From assembly GCA_905250025.1 (NCBI GenBank), contig CAJNOJ010000129.1:62001-126000 (forward strand): 64,000 nucleotides of DNA, given 5' to 3'. A program made the position numbers and the translations under genes. Position 1 is the first letter of the stretch, and each line of letters opens with the position of its first letter. Source of the stretch: Adineta ricciae. Its lineage: Eukaryota; Rotifera; Eurotatoria; Adinetida; Adinetidae. The notes below the pieces were generated by a model that was not told the origin of the DNA, ran no database searches, and worked only from the letters and a program-made list of their open reading frames with translations. Positions 1 through 11,900 of the stretch are shown here, one piece after another.

Positions 1-1
1 A

Positions 2-424
2 TCATCAAATCTGCATATTAGATCTCAACTCGTTCCACATCGAGCTGAATTCAGTGATGCCGTTGGTTATTTCATTCGTGGTCCAACACGAACAATCTTC
101 TTCTGTCCAGATGTTGATAGTTGGGATCGTGGTTGGTCAAATGAACATGGTCTCTCACCTACAGACATAGTGCAATCTGTTGACCAAGCGTACCTTGATG
201 CAACATTTTTCAGTGCCGACGAATTACCCAATCGAAAAATTGATGAAATTCCACATCCAACTGTCCTTCAAACGTTGGAAAAATTCAAAGGACTGGAACA
301 TAAGATTACTTTAATACATTTCAACCATTCCAATCCTTTGTACGACATACAAAGTAAACAACGAGAACAATGTCAACAAGTCGGAATCAACATCGGCATT
401 CAAGGAGCAATTTCTAAATTATAA
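2..424 (+). CDS. PqqB-like metallo-beta-lactamase-fold protein, 3' part
   Basis: The reading frame is open from the window edge to a TAA at 422-424, giving about 140 C-terminal residues; the 5' part lies outside. The end resembles PqqB-type (coenzyme PQQ synthesis protein B) metallo-hydrolases: a GYFIRGPTRTIFF strand, a PDVDSWD motif, a YLDATFF segment, EIPHP, and a C-terminal LIHFNHSNP motif followed by a short Gly/Ile-rich tail. PqqB-family enzymes are MBL-fold metal-dependent oxygenases or hydrolases. The HxHxDH metal motif would lie upstream of the window and cannot be checked. PqqB-like genes are mainly bacterial, so horizontal origin is possible (inference). A poly(A) signal AATAAA lies at 474-479. 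The family call is fairly sure; the substrate is unknown. Confidence 0.72.
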   Translation, partial: SSNLHIRSQLVPHRAEFSDAVGYFIRGPTRTIFFCPDVDSWDRGWSNEHGLSPTDIVQSVDQAYLDATFFSADELPNRKIDEIPHPTVLQTLEKFKGLEHKITLIHFNHSNPLYDIQSKQREQCQQVGINIGIQGAISKL

Positions 425-3269
425 TCTACTCAACAAGAAACTGAATTTTTACTGTAGATATAGATTTTCGAGGAATAAAATGCATCTGATTACTTAAACT
501 CAAAATAATAACATCTATATCAATAACAAATGCGAATCACCTGTTCGTACCTATCGAAGTATGTTATTGATATCTTCTATGTGTAATTGAGCATTCGTTT
601 CTTCCATTGCGTAACGAACTTAATCAAGAATTGAATTCTAGTAATTGGTATAAATTCGAATTTGTCTGTAGATACGGTTATATAATTTACAAATCGAAGA
701 AAAAAAAAGGATGCAAACATCAAATATTTATGTCCGATAACAATGTCTTTTCTGATGTTTTCTTAAATTTTACACACTTATTTCGATATACGGATCAAAG
801 AACATCTTATCACAACATGTGGTCGCTTTTTCTATCGATTTGAGTGGATTTCTCCATAGGTTCTTCTTTGTCATAACGATGTTATAAGAATGACAGACGA
901 TTGACCTGATGTTCTATCCTCTCGCTAGGAGATGACGTTGTAAGTACCACCGATTAAACACTTCAATAAATTCACCTCATCGGAATTGTTCATCGATAAT
1001 TTTCACACTCGTTTGACCGTTACTCACTTCATCAAATGAAGTGTTACATAGAGAGAATAATAAATGATTAGATCAGATAATCAACATTTTTATTGCATAC
1101 CATTTTTTTCTAATCGGTCAAATCAGTATTGAGAGACAAAAATACACATCATATTCAAATGATCTCATTTGTTTATCGAGATTGATTGAGAGATAATGGA
1201 CACGATTGGATTCGTTAGAAAATTCATTATAAACATGCAATCAGATCAGATTATGTTTGATGAGAGTTTGTTTCTCATATTTTTCATGTTGCCTTCAGAT
1301 TTCAAAGTGGATTAAACAAGTAGTCGTCTCTTTAATCATCAATCGACACATACACATTGTTGATTATTCAAATTACTTGTCGTTCTCTCCAAGACATCGA
1401 TACTCTCATATATTGACGCCGTGAAGTAGAAAGAATTCAATTTGCCGATTACACAATCGACTGGCTTTGAAGTTATTTTATATGCCTTTCGTAAATGTGA
1501 CAAGATATTAGCCAACAAGTGAATATCTAACATTTATTTTCTTCTTATAAATGCGCAGATGTGCGTCGAGTCGGACAACTGATTAAACAACGAACATTTC
1601 TAGCTAATTACAACTAATTACCATCGCGTTTCTTTTTTCCAGTTCATCCTATCTCGTAGACATCACTCGAGTCAAAAGAAGATTAGAATTCCGGTGAAGT
1701 TTGCTTTGCCTAAAGGCGATCATCAAAGTTTAGTTAATGACAATTTCACTCGTACGTTTTTTTTTTCTTCGACGATCATATCTGAAGACAACATTTGTTG
1801 CCCTCGAACTATACAACACTCGTTGTCCATTAGAAAGGAAGAACATTCTTTGGTCTTGCTGTCTAATTGATCATCATAGAAAATATTCCTATGGTCTCAT
1901 GTGTATATCGAAACGGATGTTAGCTCTCTTTATTTTATTTTCTTTCGTTTCATGAGCTACGCGTATAATCAAATTGTANTTTTTTTTTCTTCGACGATCA
2001 TATCTGAAGACAACATTTGTTGCCCTCGAACTATACAACACTCGTTGTCCATTAGAAAGGAAGAACATTCTTTGGTCTTGCTGTCTAATTGATCATCATA
2101 GAAAATATTCCTATGGTCTCATGTGTATATCGAAACGGATGTTAGCTCTCTTTATTTTATTTTCTTTCGTTTCATGAGCTACGCGTATAATCAAATTGTA
2201 GATTCCTATTAACAACATTTGATTATGCAGCTGTTGGTATGCTCATTTAATCAGATCTCAGTTGGAGGTTTCTCGAAATAACAACGCACGAGAAGGAAAA
2301 AGTGCGGACAGATGCCAATAAGATCACCATTCACTTGATGTCTATTGAGAAGAATGCTGTAGGGGTGAATCTAATCGGAAGAAAGTGTCGAAGCACGTGA
2401 ATGAATGGTCAGTCTGATGAGATAATGGTGCGTGCCAACTTGTCGGTAGAAGAAGAAAAAGATGGAACATTGATATATCGTTGTCAAAGATTTTCAAACT
2501 GAACAATTAGGAACAGCATGAGGCATATCTTCCCATGACATGAGAATATATATACACACACGCTTTGCTATTCAAGCATGATGCGGAAAATAAATAGTTT
2601 GTGATTCATGAAATTTATTATCAACAGTAACGATTGATTATAGTTCGGCGAGAAGAGGAAAACTCAGCATGACTAGAAATGATTTCTTTTGACCTAAGAA
2701 GAAAGGAATGTCAGATATACATGTGTATATCTTGAGTAATCGGTTAGTTTACCGAAAGAAAATCTCTATGTATGTTTTTCTTTACGCAATAACACTTTCT
2801 TCTCTAGCAAGATATATCTATTATTGTTAGCCAGACTATGTCAAGATAATCGATAGAGCAGAATTGATGTCTGTCGTTCAATGCTCATCCGTCATTTTCA
2901 GGGCTAGGCGTGTGCACATGTATATATTCAAATGAGTCTAGATAGACAGATTCTCTCGAATTTCATCAAGTAGAGAAAAGAAGAAATAAAAAAAGACTAT
3001 CGATGAGAAACGAAAACATATTAAATGCCAAACAGATGCCATGACCCTTTTGAAAACTAACTGATGTAATTCTTCTTATAAATATTTATATTAGTATAAA
3101 CGCAGTTCTTCGAGAAATTATCACCATATCAAGCCTTATTACATTACAAATCAAAAAGAGCACAAATCTTACAACATCAAATAAAAGAACAACGAGTCTG
3201 CGTCTCACTCCCTCTCTCTCTCCTTCTGTCTTCTTCTATTTACATAAGAAAAATAAATAAAAATAACAA
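425..3269. other. Intergenic region, no supported gene
   Basis: About 2.8 kb between the PqqB-like gene and the 3' end of the cadherin gene. Short open frames (for example 607-843, 1339-1533, 1737-1955) have no recognisable domain and low-complexity composition. It contains the first artefactual 221-bp duplication with an N at 1979. An exon-like patch follows a T-rich acceptor near 1633-1642, but no partner exon could be found. Confidence 0.6.
1758..2200. repeat. 221-bp direct repeat split by one N (assembly artefact)
   Basis: Copy 1 is 1758-1978 and copy 2 is 1980-2200; base 1979 is N. The two copies look identical by eye. Both start in a T run and end in the same ATTGTA. A perfect tandem copy separated by exactly one N, and of the same length as the second such repeat at 3882-4324, is what a scaffolder leaves when overlapping contig ends are placed side by side without merging. 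Real sequence probably has one copy. Confidence 0.9.
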
Positions 3270-5653
3270 TTACACATAGGTACCACGATTAGCCAAAACG
3301 TCTTGTTTGGAGTCAGTTAACAGCGAAAGATCGTTCTGTATAGAATGAAATAACTTGTTGGTCAAGTTATCTGCCTGGTTTGTTGATTTATTCAGAAATG
3401 TATATGGATATGGCGAGTCGGTCATTGTTGCTGCACGTTTCGGAGAGAACAAGAACATATCCTAATTAAAAATTGTATGAGAACAATAAAAGATGATGAA
3501 GATCGATTGCGTTCACTTACTAGATGACAACTGGTCGCTGTTTCGAGTGTAATATTATCCGATTTTTCTGATCCGTAAAGCGAACCAGCCGATGAACTTT
3601 GTTCCGATGATGATGTCTGAATGATCTTTTGTTTTGTACTATTATCATCCATGATTTCGATATTCTTCTTCGTTCGTTTTCGTCGACAACAGATGCATGT
3701 ACATATCATCGATAAGACGAACAGAATGCCCAATAAACTTGCCATACTAATAATGAAATATTCATATTTCATGAACATCAATCGAGCGGAATTGCGATAT
3801 AAGCGTATCTTGACAACCGATGATAATTCCGGTTGACCGTAATCGAACGCTTCGACATCAATATAGACTTCTTCATTCAATAACTCATTCCAACATGTAC
3901 TATCGGTTTGATTTGTACAATTAATAACTAATCGATTTTCAACTAAATCGACCCATTTCGGCCAGACAGAACCTTTTTTACGATAACCAACTTTGCCATT
4001 TTGACCTTCGTCATAATCAGTGGCATTCAATGTTAAAACCATTAAATACGGTTCAATGTTAATATTCAACAAAGAACTATTCCATGTCGGCTGACAATCA
4101 TTNAACTCATTCCAACATGTACTATCGGTTTGATTTGTACAATTAATAACTAATCGATTTTCAACTAAATCGACCCATTTCGGCCAGACAGAACCTTTTT
4201 TACGATAACCAACTTTGCCATTTTGACCTTCGTCGTAATCAGTGGCATTCAATGTTAAAACCATTAAATACGGTTCAATGTTAATATTCAACAAAGAACT
4301 ATTCCATGTCGGCTGACAATCATTGATATCGGTGACAAGAATTCGAAATGATCGTTCATTGTCTCCACTGCGTATTGAAACATTGTAAAACGATTTCAAT
4401 TCTCGATCGTAGCTTCGATCGGTTAATAGAGTTATTGAATTATCAGACAGCTTTTGTATGTAAAAGCCTTGATGATTACCTTCGGGGAATATTTGGAGAG
4501 CTTTATCAGATGTTATATAAGCAATAAATGTTGAATTAGGTAAATTCTCTTGAATGAAAACTTCTGAACCATTTGAAGAGACTCGATTTGAACCGAATGT
4601 TATTGTTATAATCGATTGTTGAATAATGTTGATATATACAGTTGTTAATGCGGGAATGGCATTGTTCGAACCATCCGATGCACCAACAATTAATTTGAAA
4701 ATACGTTTCGATTCAAGATGAGTTAAATTGGAAACGAGACGTAATTCACCTGTATGTGAATTAATTTGAAAAAGATCATTTTTATTCGCTGAACCATCAA
4801 TACTCAATAGAGAATAATAAATACGAGCATTTTGTTCTAAATCAGGATCATGGGCTGTTAGTTTCAATAGAATGGTTCCGGGTGTGGCGGAATACGATAT
4901 ATTAACAGAATAAACTGATTGAGAGAAGCGAGCAATATGATCATTAACATCGAGAACTGTTAGAGTTAACTTGGATGAGACGGTATGAGAATAATCATTT
5001 GCTGTTATGGTAAATATGTATTCATTCTGTGCTTCGCGATCAAGAGTTTGATTGACGACAAGGTACAGATCTGCGTTGGAATCATACAATAAATAGAATG
5101 GTTGGTTTTTTGTATGATTTTGATGTTTTAGAAGAAGATTTATCGATGAAATCATTACATGGCCATGAAGAACGTACGTAAGTTCATACAATTGTACACC
5201 ATTACTCGCACAGTCAATATCTTCAGCTTTTGATAAGCGAATTTTGATTCCAGGTATATTATTTTCCGTTAAAGATATGGAATAAGTATTTGAACTAAAG
5301 ATTGGCGGATTATCGTTGATATCATTGATATTGAACACAAGTAAAAGTATGTCATAGTAAAACATATCGTAGAATTTAATCGTTAGTTGACATTTCGAGC
5401 ATGTTTCGTCGTTTGGACATAGAGTATCTCGATCGATGCGTTTCGCTATGGATATGAGATTTGTTGAAGAATTGAAAGCAAGTAAAGATGAACTTTCAAG
5501 TAATTGATATGTGATAGATGATGACGAGAGAGTATTTAGATCGAAGATGACAGTTCCGATAGGTGTTTCTTCGTTCAAAGAGATTTCTTGTTGACGAGAT
5601 TGAATCAATGTTGGTAGTAGTAGGAAAAGTATGGTGGATAGATGCATGATCAT
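3270..5653 (-). CDS. Cadherin / protocadherin-like cell adhesion protein
   Basis: Single-pass adhesion receptor. Two exons: 3521-5653 and 3270-3461, joined across a 59-bp intron with a GTAAGT donor and TTAG acceptor, phase 0. The product has a signal peptide (about residues 1-19), then roughly five cadherin repeats marked by Ca2+-binding motifs (NDINDNPP near 110-117, DREAQNEY near 206, LDVNDH near 235, AHDPD near 267, DINDCQP near 442), one TM helix (about 631-656), a Cys-rich juxtamembrane stretch and a Ser-rich tail of about 115 residues. The tail has no obvious catenin-binding signature. As assembled it encodes 774 residues, but 74 codons repeat EC5 around the N at 4103; the true protein is probably about 700 residues. 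Upstream (CT)n at 5721-5738 lies in the 5' region. Confidence 0.88.
3882..4324. repeat. 221-bp direct repeat split by one N inside the cadherin exon
   Basis: Copy 1 is 3882-4102, N at 4103, copy 2 is 4104-4324. By eye they differ at one base (CGTCATAATC against CGTCGTAATC), a silent codon change that looks allelic. Because 221 plus one N makes 222, the reading frame survives and the artefact reads as a duplicated half cadherin repeat with an X residue. The unit length equals that of the non-coding repeat at 1758-2200, which argues for an assembler overlap length, not biology. Confidence 0.92.
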
Positions 5654-5720
5654 TGCGAAACGATGCTGAATGAACAGACAACGAGAAGAACAAGAATGAG
5701 AAAGATTTATATGTACGCGT

Positions 5721-5738
5721 TCTCTCTCTCTCTCTCTC
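5721..5738. repeat. (CT)n microsatellite
   Basis: About nine CT units in the 5' flank of the cadherin gene. Confidence 0.9.
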
Positions 5739-7554
5739 CTCTCCGTGTCCGTCTGTCTGTTGCTCTCGCTTTCTCTCTTCTCTTTCTCTCGTTAACGCCC
5801 AATGGTTGACAGCAATAGAATGAGAGACACACAAGAAGAAAGTGATAGATTACCTTCTTTGGCATTGTTCGATAATTATATGAGCACGTTTAAGAAATTG
5901 TTTAAGTGCACTTATTCATATGACAGATTGGAACTTCAAGCGGAAGTAACATATTCAAAACAAAACCAATATTACTACTGGTCATTATGTTGAAGAACTT
6001 CTCTTTCGAAGAAATGTTTTCTACTCGACATATTCATGGGAAATCTGATTACTCTGATTGATTCTTTAAAAACATCACTTATGCACGGTATATGATATGG
6101 AAGTAGAGTTGATTATGTTGCATTCTGTTTATTAGTCATGGGTAAAACACGACAGATAGAACGTCAAAAACGAAACGCCTAATGAATTGTTTTTGTTGTG
6201 TTTTCATGTTTAAGATACATTTAGATAAGGTTTTATGATATTGTTTGGAACTTTCAATTAAAAATGAAAATAAGTATCATCTGCGCATGTCTACGATCGT
6301 TATCTACATGGTGCAAATGTCAAATGATTTTCATATGCCGTCCAAACAAGGCAAACCGTTTGCCTATGCATGAATCTTTGATGAAAATCTATGAAACGAC
6401 TAATGATAGATTTGTCCACGATTACTTTCAACATCGAATATTCGACTCCAGGTCAAAGTCAATGCCGCGCATTATTCTCGAGTGACTTGTCAGTTTTGTA
6501 CTTTGTACTTGAACTTCACTTTCAATGGTCCCTGAACGATGATTTCATATTTGAACGAGCTAATTCTTTTACTACATTCACCAGCACCAGCATTGACAGT
6601 CAAATTGTCGAATCTCATCTGTCTTTAAGAAAGAAAGAAGGAGAAAAGGCGTAATTATCTTGGCACAGTATGATGTCCTAATGAGAAAATGTATATACGA
6701 TCAATTAGATCAATCTGAGCCGTTCATTTCAACGACACAATAGATGTGTGTATGCGCATATGTTCATCAAGTAGAACACGCGATTACACCTGCAAATGGA
6801 AACAAGAGCAAGTGAGAAAAAGAAAACCTATTCATGGGAAACGCCTTGTTAGTATTCATTAATAATTGTATGAATTCATGCAAGAAAGTGTGAATGGATA
6901 AATAGAGATGAACTATCATTCCATCAGGTTAAATCTCGGCATGATTGTTGACCATCAGGCAAATGACTCTCGAGAGGGAAAGGGCAGAAAAGTATATAGA
7001 CGCTTGGGCTAGTCATCATTTATGATGATGATGATGATGCGTGTTTCATAACTCCATCGATTTCAATCAAATACCTGTCTTCTTTAAAATGTTAATCGTC
7101 ATTAGTGTCATCATTATTCCATGAATATAATAAAATTTGAAATAGGTCTTCTCTTTCAAGTTCGAGGGTCATGACCGGATAATTATCTTCTTTTTGATAC
7201 AGTGTCAAGACGATTTTTGATAAGACGAAGAAAAAGCCGTTTATTGTCAGTAAATAAACAAACAGACAAAATATTTCTTATCGATTCTCTTGAGATTCTT
7301 GATATTCTTGTCTAATAGAATGTGCGTGCACATTGAAAAAGGAAAAATCATCCTTATTACATCACTACGAACGTGTGGATGTGCTTGTTGTTCATACTTG
7401 GTGAAAGAGCAACACCGACGAAGTCTCATTTTATTGCGATAGAATCTCTTTATCTAATGAGATCATATATTGAAATTTATAAATATAGATACCAAAAATA
7501 ACAATTAGTACATATTGATCTTATTCATTTCATTTCTCTTTCACACCTTTGAAT

Positions 7555-7571
7555 GAGAGAGAGAGAGAGAG
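7555..7571. repeat. (GA)n microsatellite
   Basis: About eight GA units in intergenic sequence. Confidence 0.85.
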
Positions 7572-8930
7572 GGAGAAGAAAAATCTAATATTATTAAAAC
7601 ACTACGTGTCAAATAATGCATGAAGGATGAGTAAACGAAAGAGAAATCTGTGTGTACATATGCGCAAATTTGCATACATGACATCTAAAAGAAGCTAAGA
7701 TAGATACAAATCATTCGATGTGCTTGTGGTTCAATTTACCTTCACTAATACCATTTCTATATGTACATAGACACTTGATGAGAGAGAAAAATGGGAAGGA
7801 AAGAAGAAACTACTTTGAATATGTTTCATATTACTTTCAATCATTACAACGAAACGTTTTTCTTTCTTAATCCAACCTTTCCGTCGATTTCAAATCAATG
7901 TTTACAAACGTATACAGATATCAGATTACATCCATGCAAGAGAGAAAGTTAACTGAAAATGATGCATATCGTTCTCATTTATAGACATACACGCACACGT
8001 ATGTCTGATCATCATCACCATCAATGATAATAATGACGATTACACACCTGAAGAATGGTGTATGGGTGTTCTTTTCATCTTTTCGCATTCTCTAATGATT
8101 ATATGTCGGCTGTCAGTTGAATTTCGTTAAAAGAGAAAGGCATATTTTTCACACATCGAAAAGTGAATTATTACACTTTGAATGTAGGTGGATCACTCCT
8201 ATGGATAATATCAAGTTAAATAGAAAAAAAAAGAAGTCATTTATCATCTCAATATACCGATGAACAAAGCAAGCATGAGTGTGATGGTCGATGACAACGT
8301 TTTGATAGAGAATTTGCGTGTAAATCAAACATTAGAATTGAAAATTAATTGAATCGATTAGCTTTTCATAGTGTACATTCATAATTCTGTTCTTCGGAAG
8401 ATTAAATGTTCTAATGAACATATCTTCTTCGTTTCGATTCATTTAATGTCATTCGATCGAGCATGACACGATATTTAGAAACTCGCGGAAAAGTTCTTGG
8501 CCATCTGCTTTGACCGTGAATATGAATTAATAATAATAAGAATAACTGAAACACTTTCGATCAGTTTCAATGAATAAGATGAACAGACGATGTCTCGAGA
8601 GATTCTTTCATCAATGTCTCTATTACATAACCTTGATCAACACAATGAAAGAATCTGTTTTATAACATTGAAATGAATTTTTTGCATCAACAAATCCGTT
8701 GATCGAAATTCTCTGGAGAACGATCAATGTTAACTGAAGAACAAAAGTATGTATCACACAATTGCGAGGAAACTCATTATTTGCCAGATCTCAAGTAGTA
8801 CCATTCATCAGATGTAAATATCTGTATAGAATATGTTTTTCTTTATTATATCACAAACAAGCCTAGTCTAAGAGAAAGAGAAAAGCAAAGAATAAGATCC
8901 CATAAATAATTTGTTGTTTAGATCATTGCA

Positions 8931-11900
8931 TTAACAAAATGATTTTCTACCGAGTGAGCAGATCGATGATGTATCAGAAAGAGTTCTTTCATGTTCTTGT
9001 TTGATAACAATATTCGGTGTTGAATCTCCTGGTTGAGCCTTACTTCGACGCGATACAGTTGATACCGGCGTTCCTAAGTCATCTAATTCGAACAATTCAT
9101 CGATCGTAACTCGTTCGAGAATTGGTTCACGACTCTGTCGTTGTACACGACATCGTTCAACATTATTTCGAAATCCTCGAACACCAATGCGACTTAAATA
9201 AATTTCTCGTCGACGTTGTAAAGTCGTTGTAATAGGTCGGTAATCTTTTGGACGATCTTTTTTTATATCAATGGGAGCATTGGCACCTGCACCAATCTCT
9301 GATACGTTCAATGTTCCGAGAAAGTATTTCGTTAGGCCATCAAGTATATCAACGCAATGCATCCGATCGTCTCCACATATGGGTAAATCCATCGCGACAA
9401 GTAATAATTGATTTGGTTTTGGGATACGCAGTGGTGGTTCTAATCCGTCGACAAAATCAGACAACTGATCGTAACGAATAAATTGTGAACCTGATGGATC
9501 CAAATATTGCCATTTTTCGTAATACATATCATAATCATCATCAGTCAACCCCTGAAAAGTGCAATCGAAATTTTCTTCTAATTTAAACAATGTTTCACAG
9601 TTACCTGTTGTACATCTTCTTGAGCTTGAGAGAAGTTTTCAAGTATAACGGCGATATACATATTAACCTAGATCAAAGGGATTGACTAACAAGAGTGAAA
9701 TCATAAACTAGCTCTTACCACGACGAGAGAACTGATAATTAAATACGTGACTAAAAACGGAACGGCTATAGCAGTACTGCCGCAATCACCTCGGTGTGAT
9801 GGTGATTTGAGTGAAGGATCACAATCAGGTGGTTTATCATTTGTTAATGCTTGCAGAACACCCGACCATCCAGCGGTCGTACACATTTGAAAGAGAATAA
9901 TCAATGAATTAGGAAACGTTTCAAAATTGAATATTTCTGTAACACCTGCAGATTTTCTAACGTAAGAAAAAAATGACATACCAAATATTGAATAAATAAA
10001 CATAATAAGGAAAAGAAGAAGACCAATATTGAATAAAGCCGGCATTGATACTGCCAAGGCAAAAAGTAATGTTCGGATTCCTTTTGCTCCTGAAAATACA
10101 TTTTCCGATAATGAACACGTTTTGACAGAGACGTTTTACTAACCTTTAACTAAACGTAAAACTCGACCAACACGTGCGACACGCACAATACGTAATACAG
10201 TTGGTTGAACTAAGAAATTTTCCATTAATTTACCCAATGCTTGACCTAAACGAAACACAAACTCATAGATTTGGGTTTTTTTTCTGCGAGAGCGTAGAAA
10301 GAATAAGCAATAAATGTAAATAAAAAGATATAGTAGGCAAGAAAGAAGGCAAACCTTTTTCAAAAACTGTCACTAAACAAGTACTTCAGTGTTTTTTGTT
10401 ATCAAATTCTCTTTGAGAAAAATATCAAATCATACCCAGAATAGATGCGATGACAATAATAAAATCAAAGACATTCCATGGAATTGTAAAATATTTGTAA
10501 TGCAATGCGAATAATTTCATACCACATTCAATCGTAAATCTAGTTATATGTCAAACGGAAATTACGGTCGAATCGTATGTGAGAAAGTTACACTTACATA
10601 GCAACGAAAAAATTGTTGATATAACCCAATACTCGACCATAAGCATCACTCTGTCCGTCGTATTCCAAACACATACAAATCATGTTGAGAAATATACACA
10701 TCATTATGAAGATATCGAACTTTTGGTTTGTTGTCAGATCGAAGAAGAATCTCGCAATGGGAAACTAGAATATCGAAAAATGAAGTTGATCGGTGGGCTC
10801 TTTTTTTTTGGTAAGATTTCTTACTCGAGGTCTAGGTAATGCTTTGGTGGGCTTTTTATTTCCAATTTTTTTCATAGCATTATAGTATTTCTTTTGATCG
10901 TCAGTCATAAACATTTCGATCGAACCGCCGTCACCTAACTAAAATAACAAAAACAAGTTTACAGAGAACTTAAATACTTGATCGATTACTTTTCGTTTTT
11001 GTTGATTAAAATTATCAATGACAACACCGATAAAAAGATTCAGTGTAAAAAACGAGCCAAAGATGATGAATAGCACGAAGTAAACAAGTATATAAACATT
11101 TGCTTCATGCTCAGGTTGAACATCAGGCTAAATGCGAAAAATTTGCTAAGTGACAAGACGAGAAACAGTTAGATACCTCTTTTGCGTCGGCTGCATCAGC
11201 CATGATTTCAATCCATCCTTTGAATGTTGCCTGAGAAGAAGAATTCTTCTACTTCTTGTTCTGACAAAATCAGTTTTCAACTTACCACTTGAAACAAGGC
11301 TAGATAACCATTGATAACATTATCGAAATTAACACGAGAATTCTCCCATGTAAAATTCTTTTGTAAACAGTCTGCTTTATTGGTCACATTTTCCGAGATA
11401 TCCACTCGATCATGCGTATCGACGTAGACACATTTATAGAATTTTCCACCAAATAATTGTACGCCCATGATAGAAAAGATCAACCAAAAGACAAGACATA
11501 CGAGTAAAACATTAAAAATGGACGGTATCGCACCAATTAATGCATTAACAACCACCTAAATTATCAAACACGAATCAAGCTTAAAGTAGAAGGAAGATTT
11601 CACATACTCGAATTCCTTCAAACCGTGAAAGTGCTTTTAAGGGTCTCAGCGCTCTTAATGTTCTCATTGATTTAAATGCGGGAATATCGGCCACGCCCAA
11701 TGCATCAAGCAAGGTTCCAAGAACACTAACAACAACAATGAGAAAATCAAGCCAATTCCAACCGTTGGTAAAATAATTCTTAATTCCATACGCAAACCAT
11801 TTCAAAACTAGTTCAGCGGTAAATATAATCGTGAAGACTTTATCAAAAAAGTGCAATACTGCAAACAATTTCGGTTGTTGTCGTGTATTGATATCTTCTA

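Larger units (their letters stand above)
5654..8930. other. Intergenic region between cadherin and sodium channel
   Basis: About 3.3 kb holding the cadherin 5' region and the sodium-channel 3' flank. Open frames at 5802-5993, 6264-6654 and 7247-7429 overlap one another or lack any motif. Simple repeats: (CT)n 5721-5738, (ATG)n 7021-7039, (GA)n 7555-7571. No gene seen. Confidence 0.6.

Noticed and set aside
3882..4324. Genuine tandem duplication of cadherin repeat EC5
   Set aside because: The copies are separated by one N, differ by a single silent base and have the same length as a non-coding repeat at 1758-2200; an assembly overlap explains this better.
5496..5834. 112-codon minus-strand frame overlapping the cadherin start
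   Set aside because: Out of frame with the cadherin and made largely of translated (CT)n repeat.
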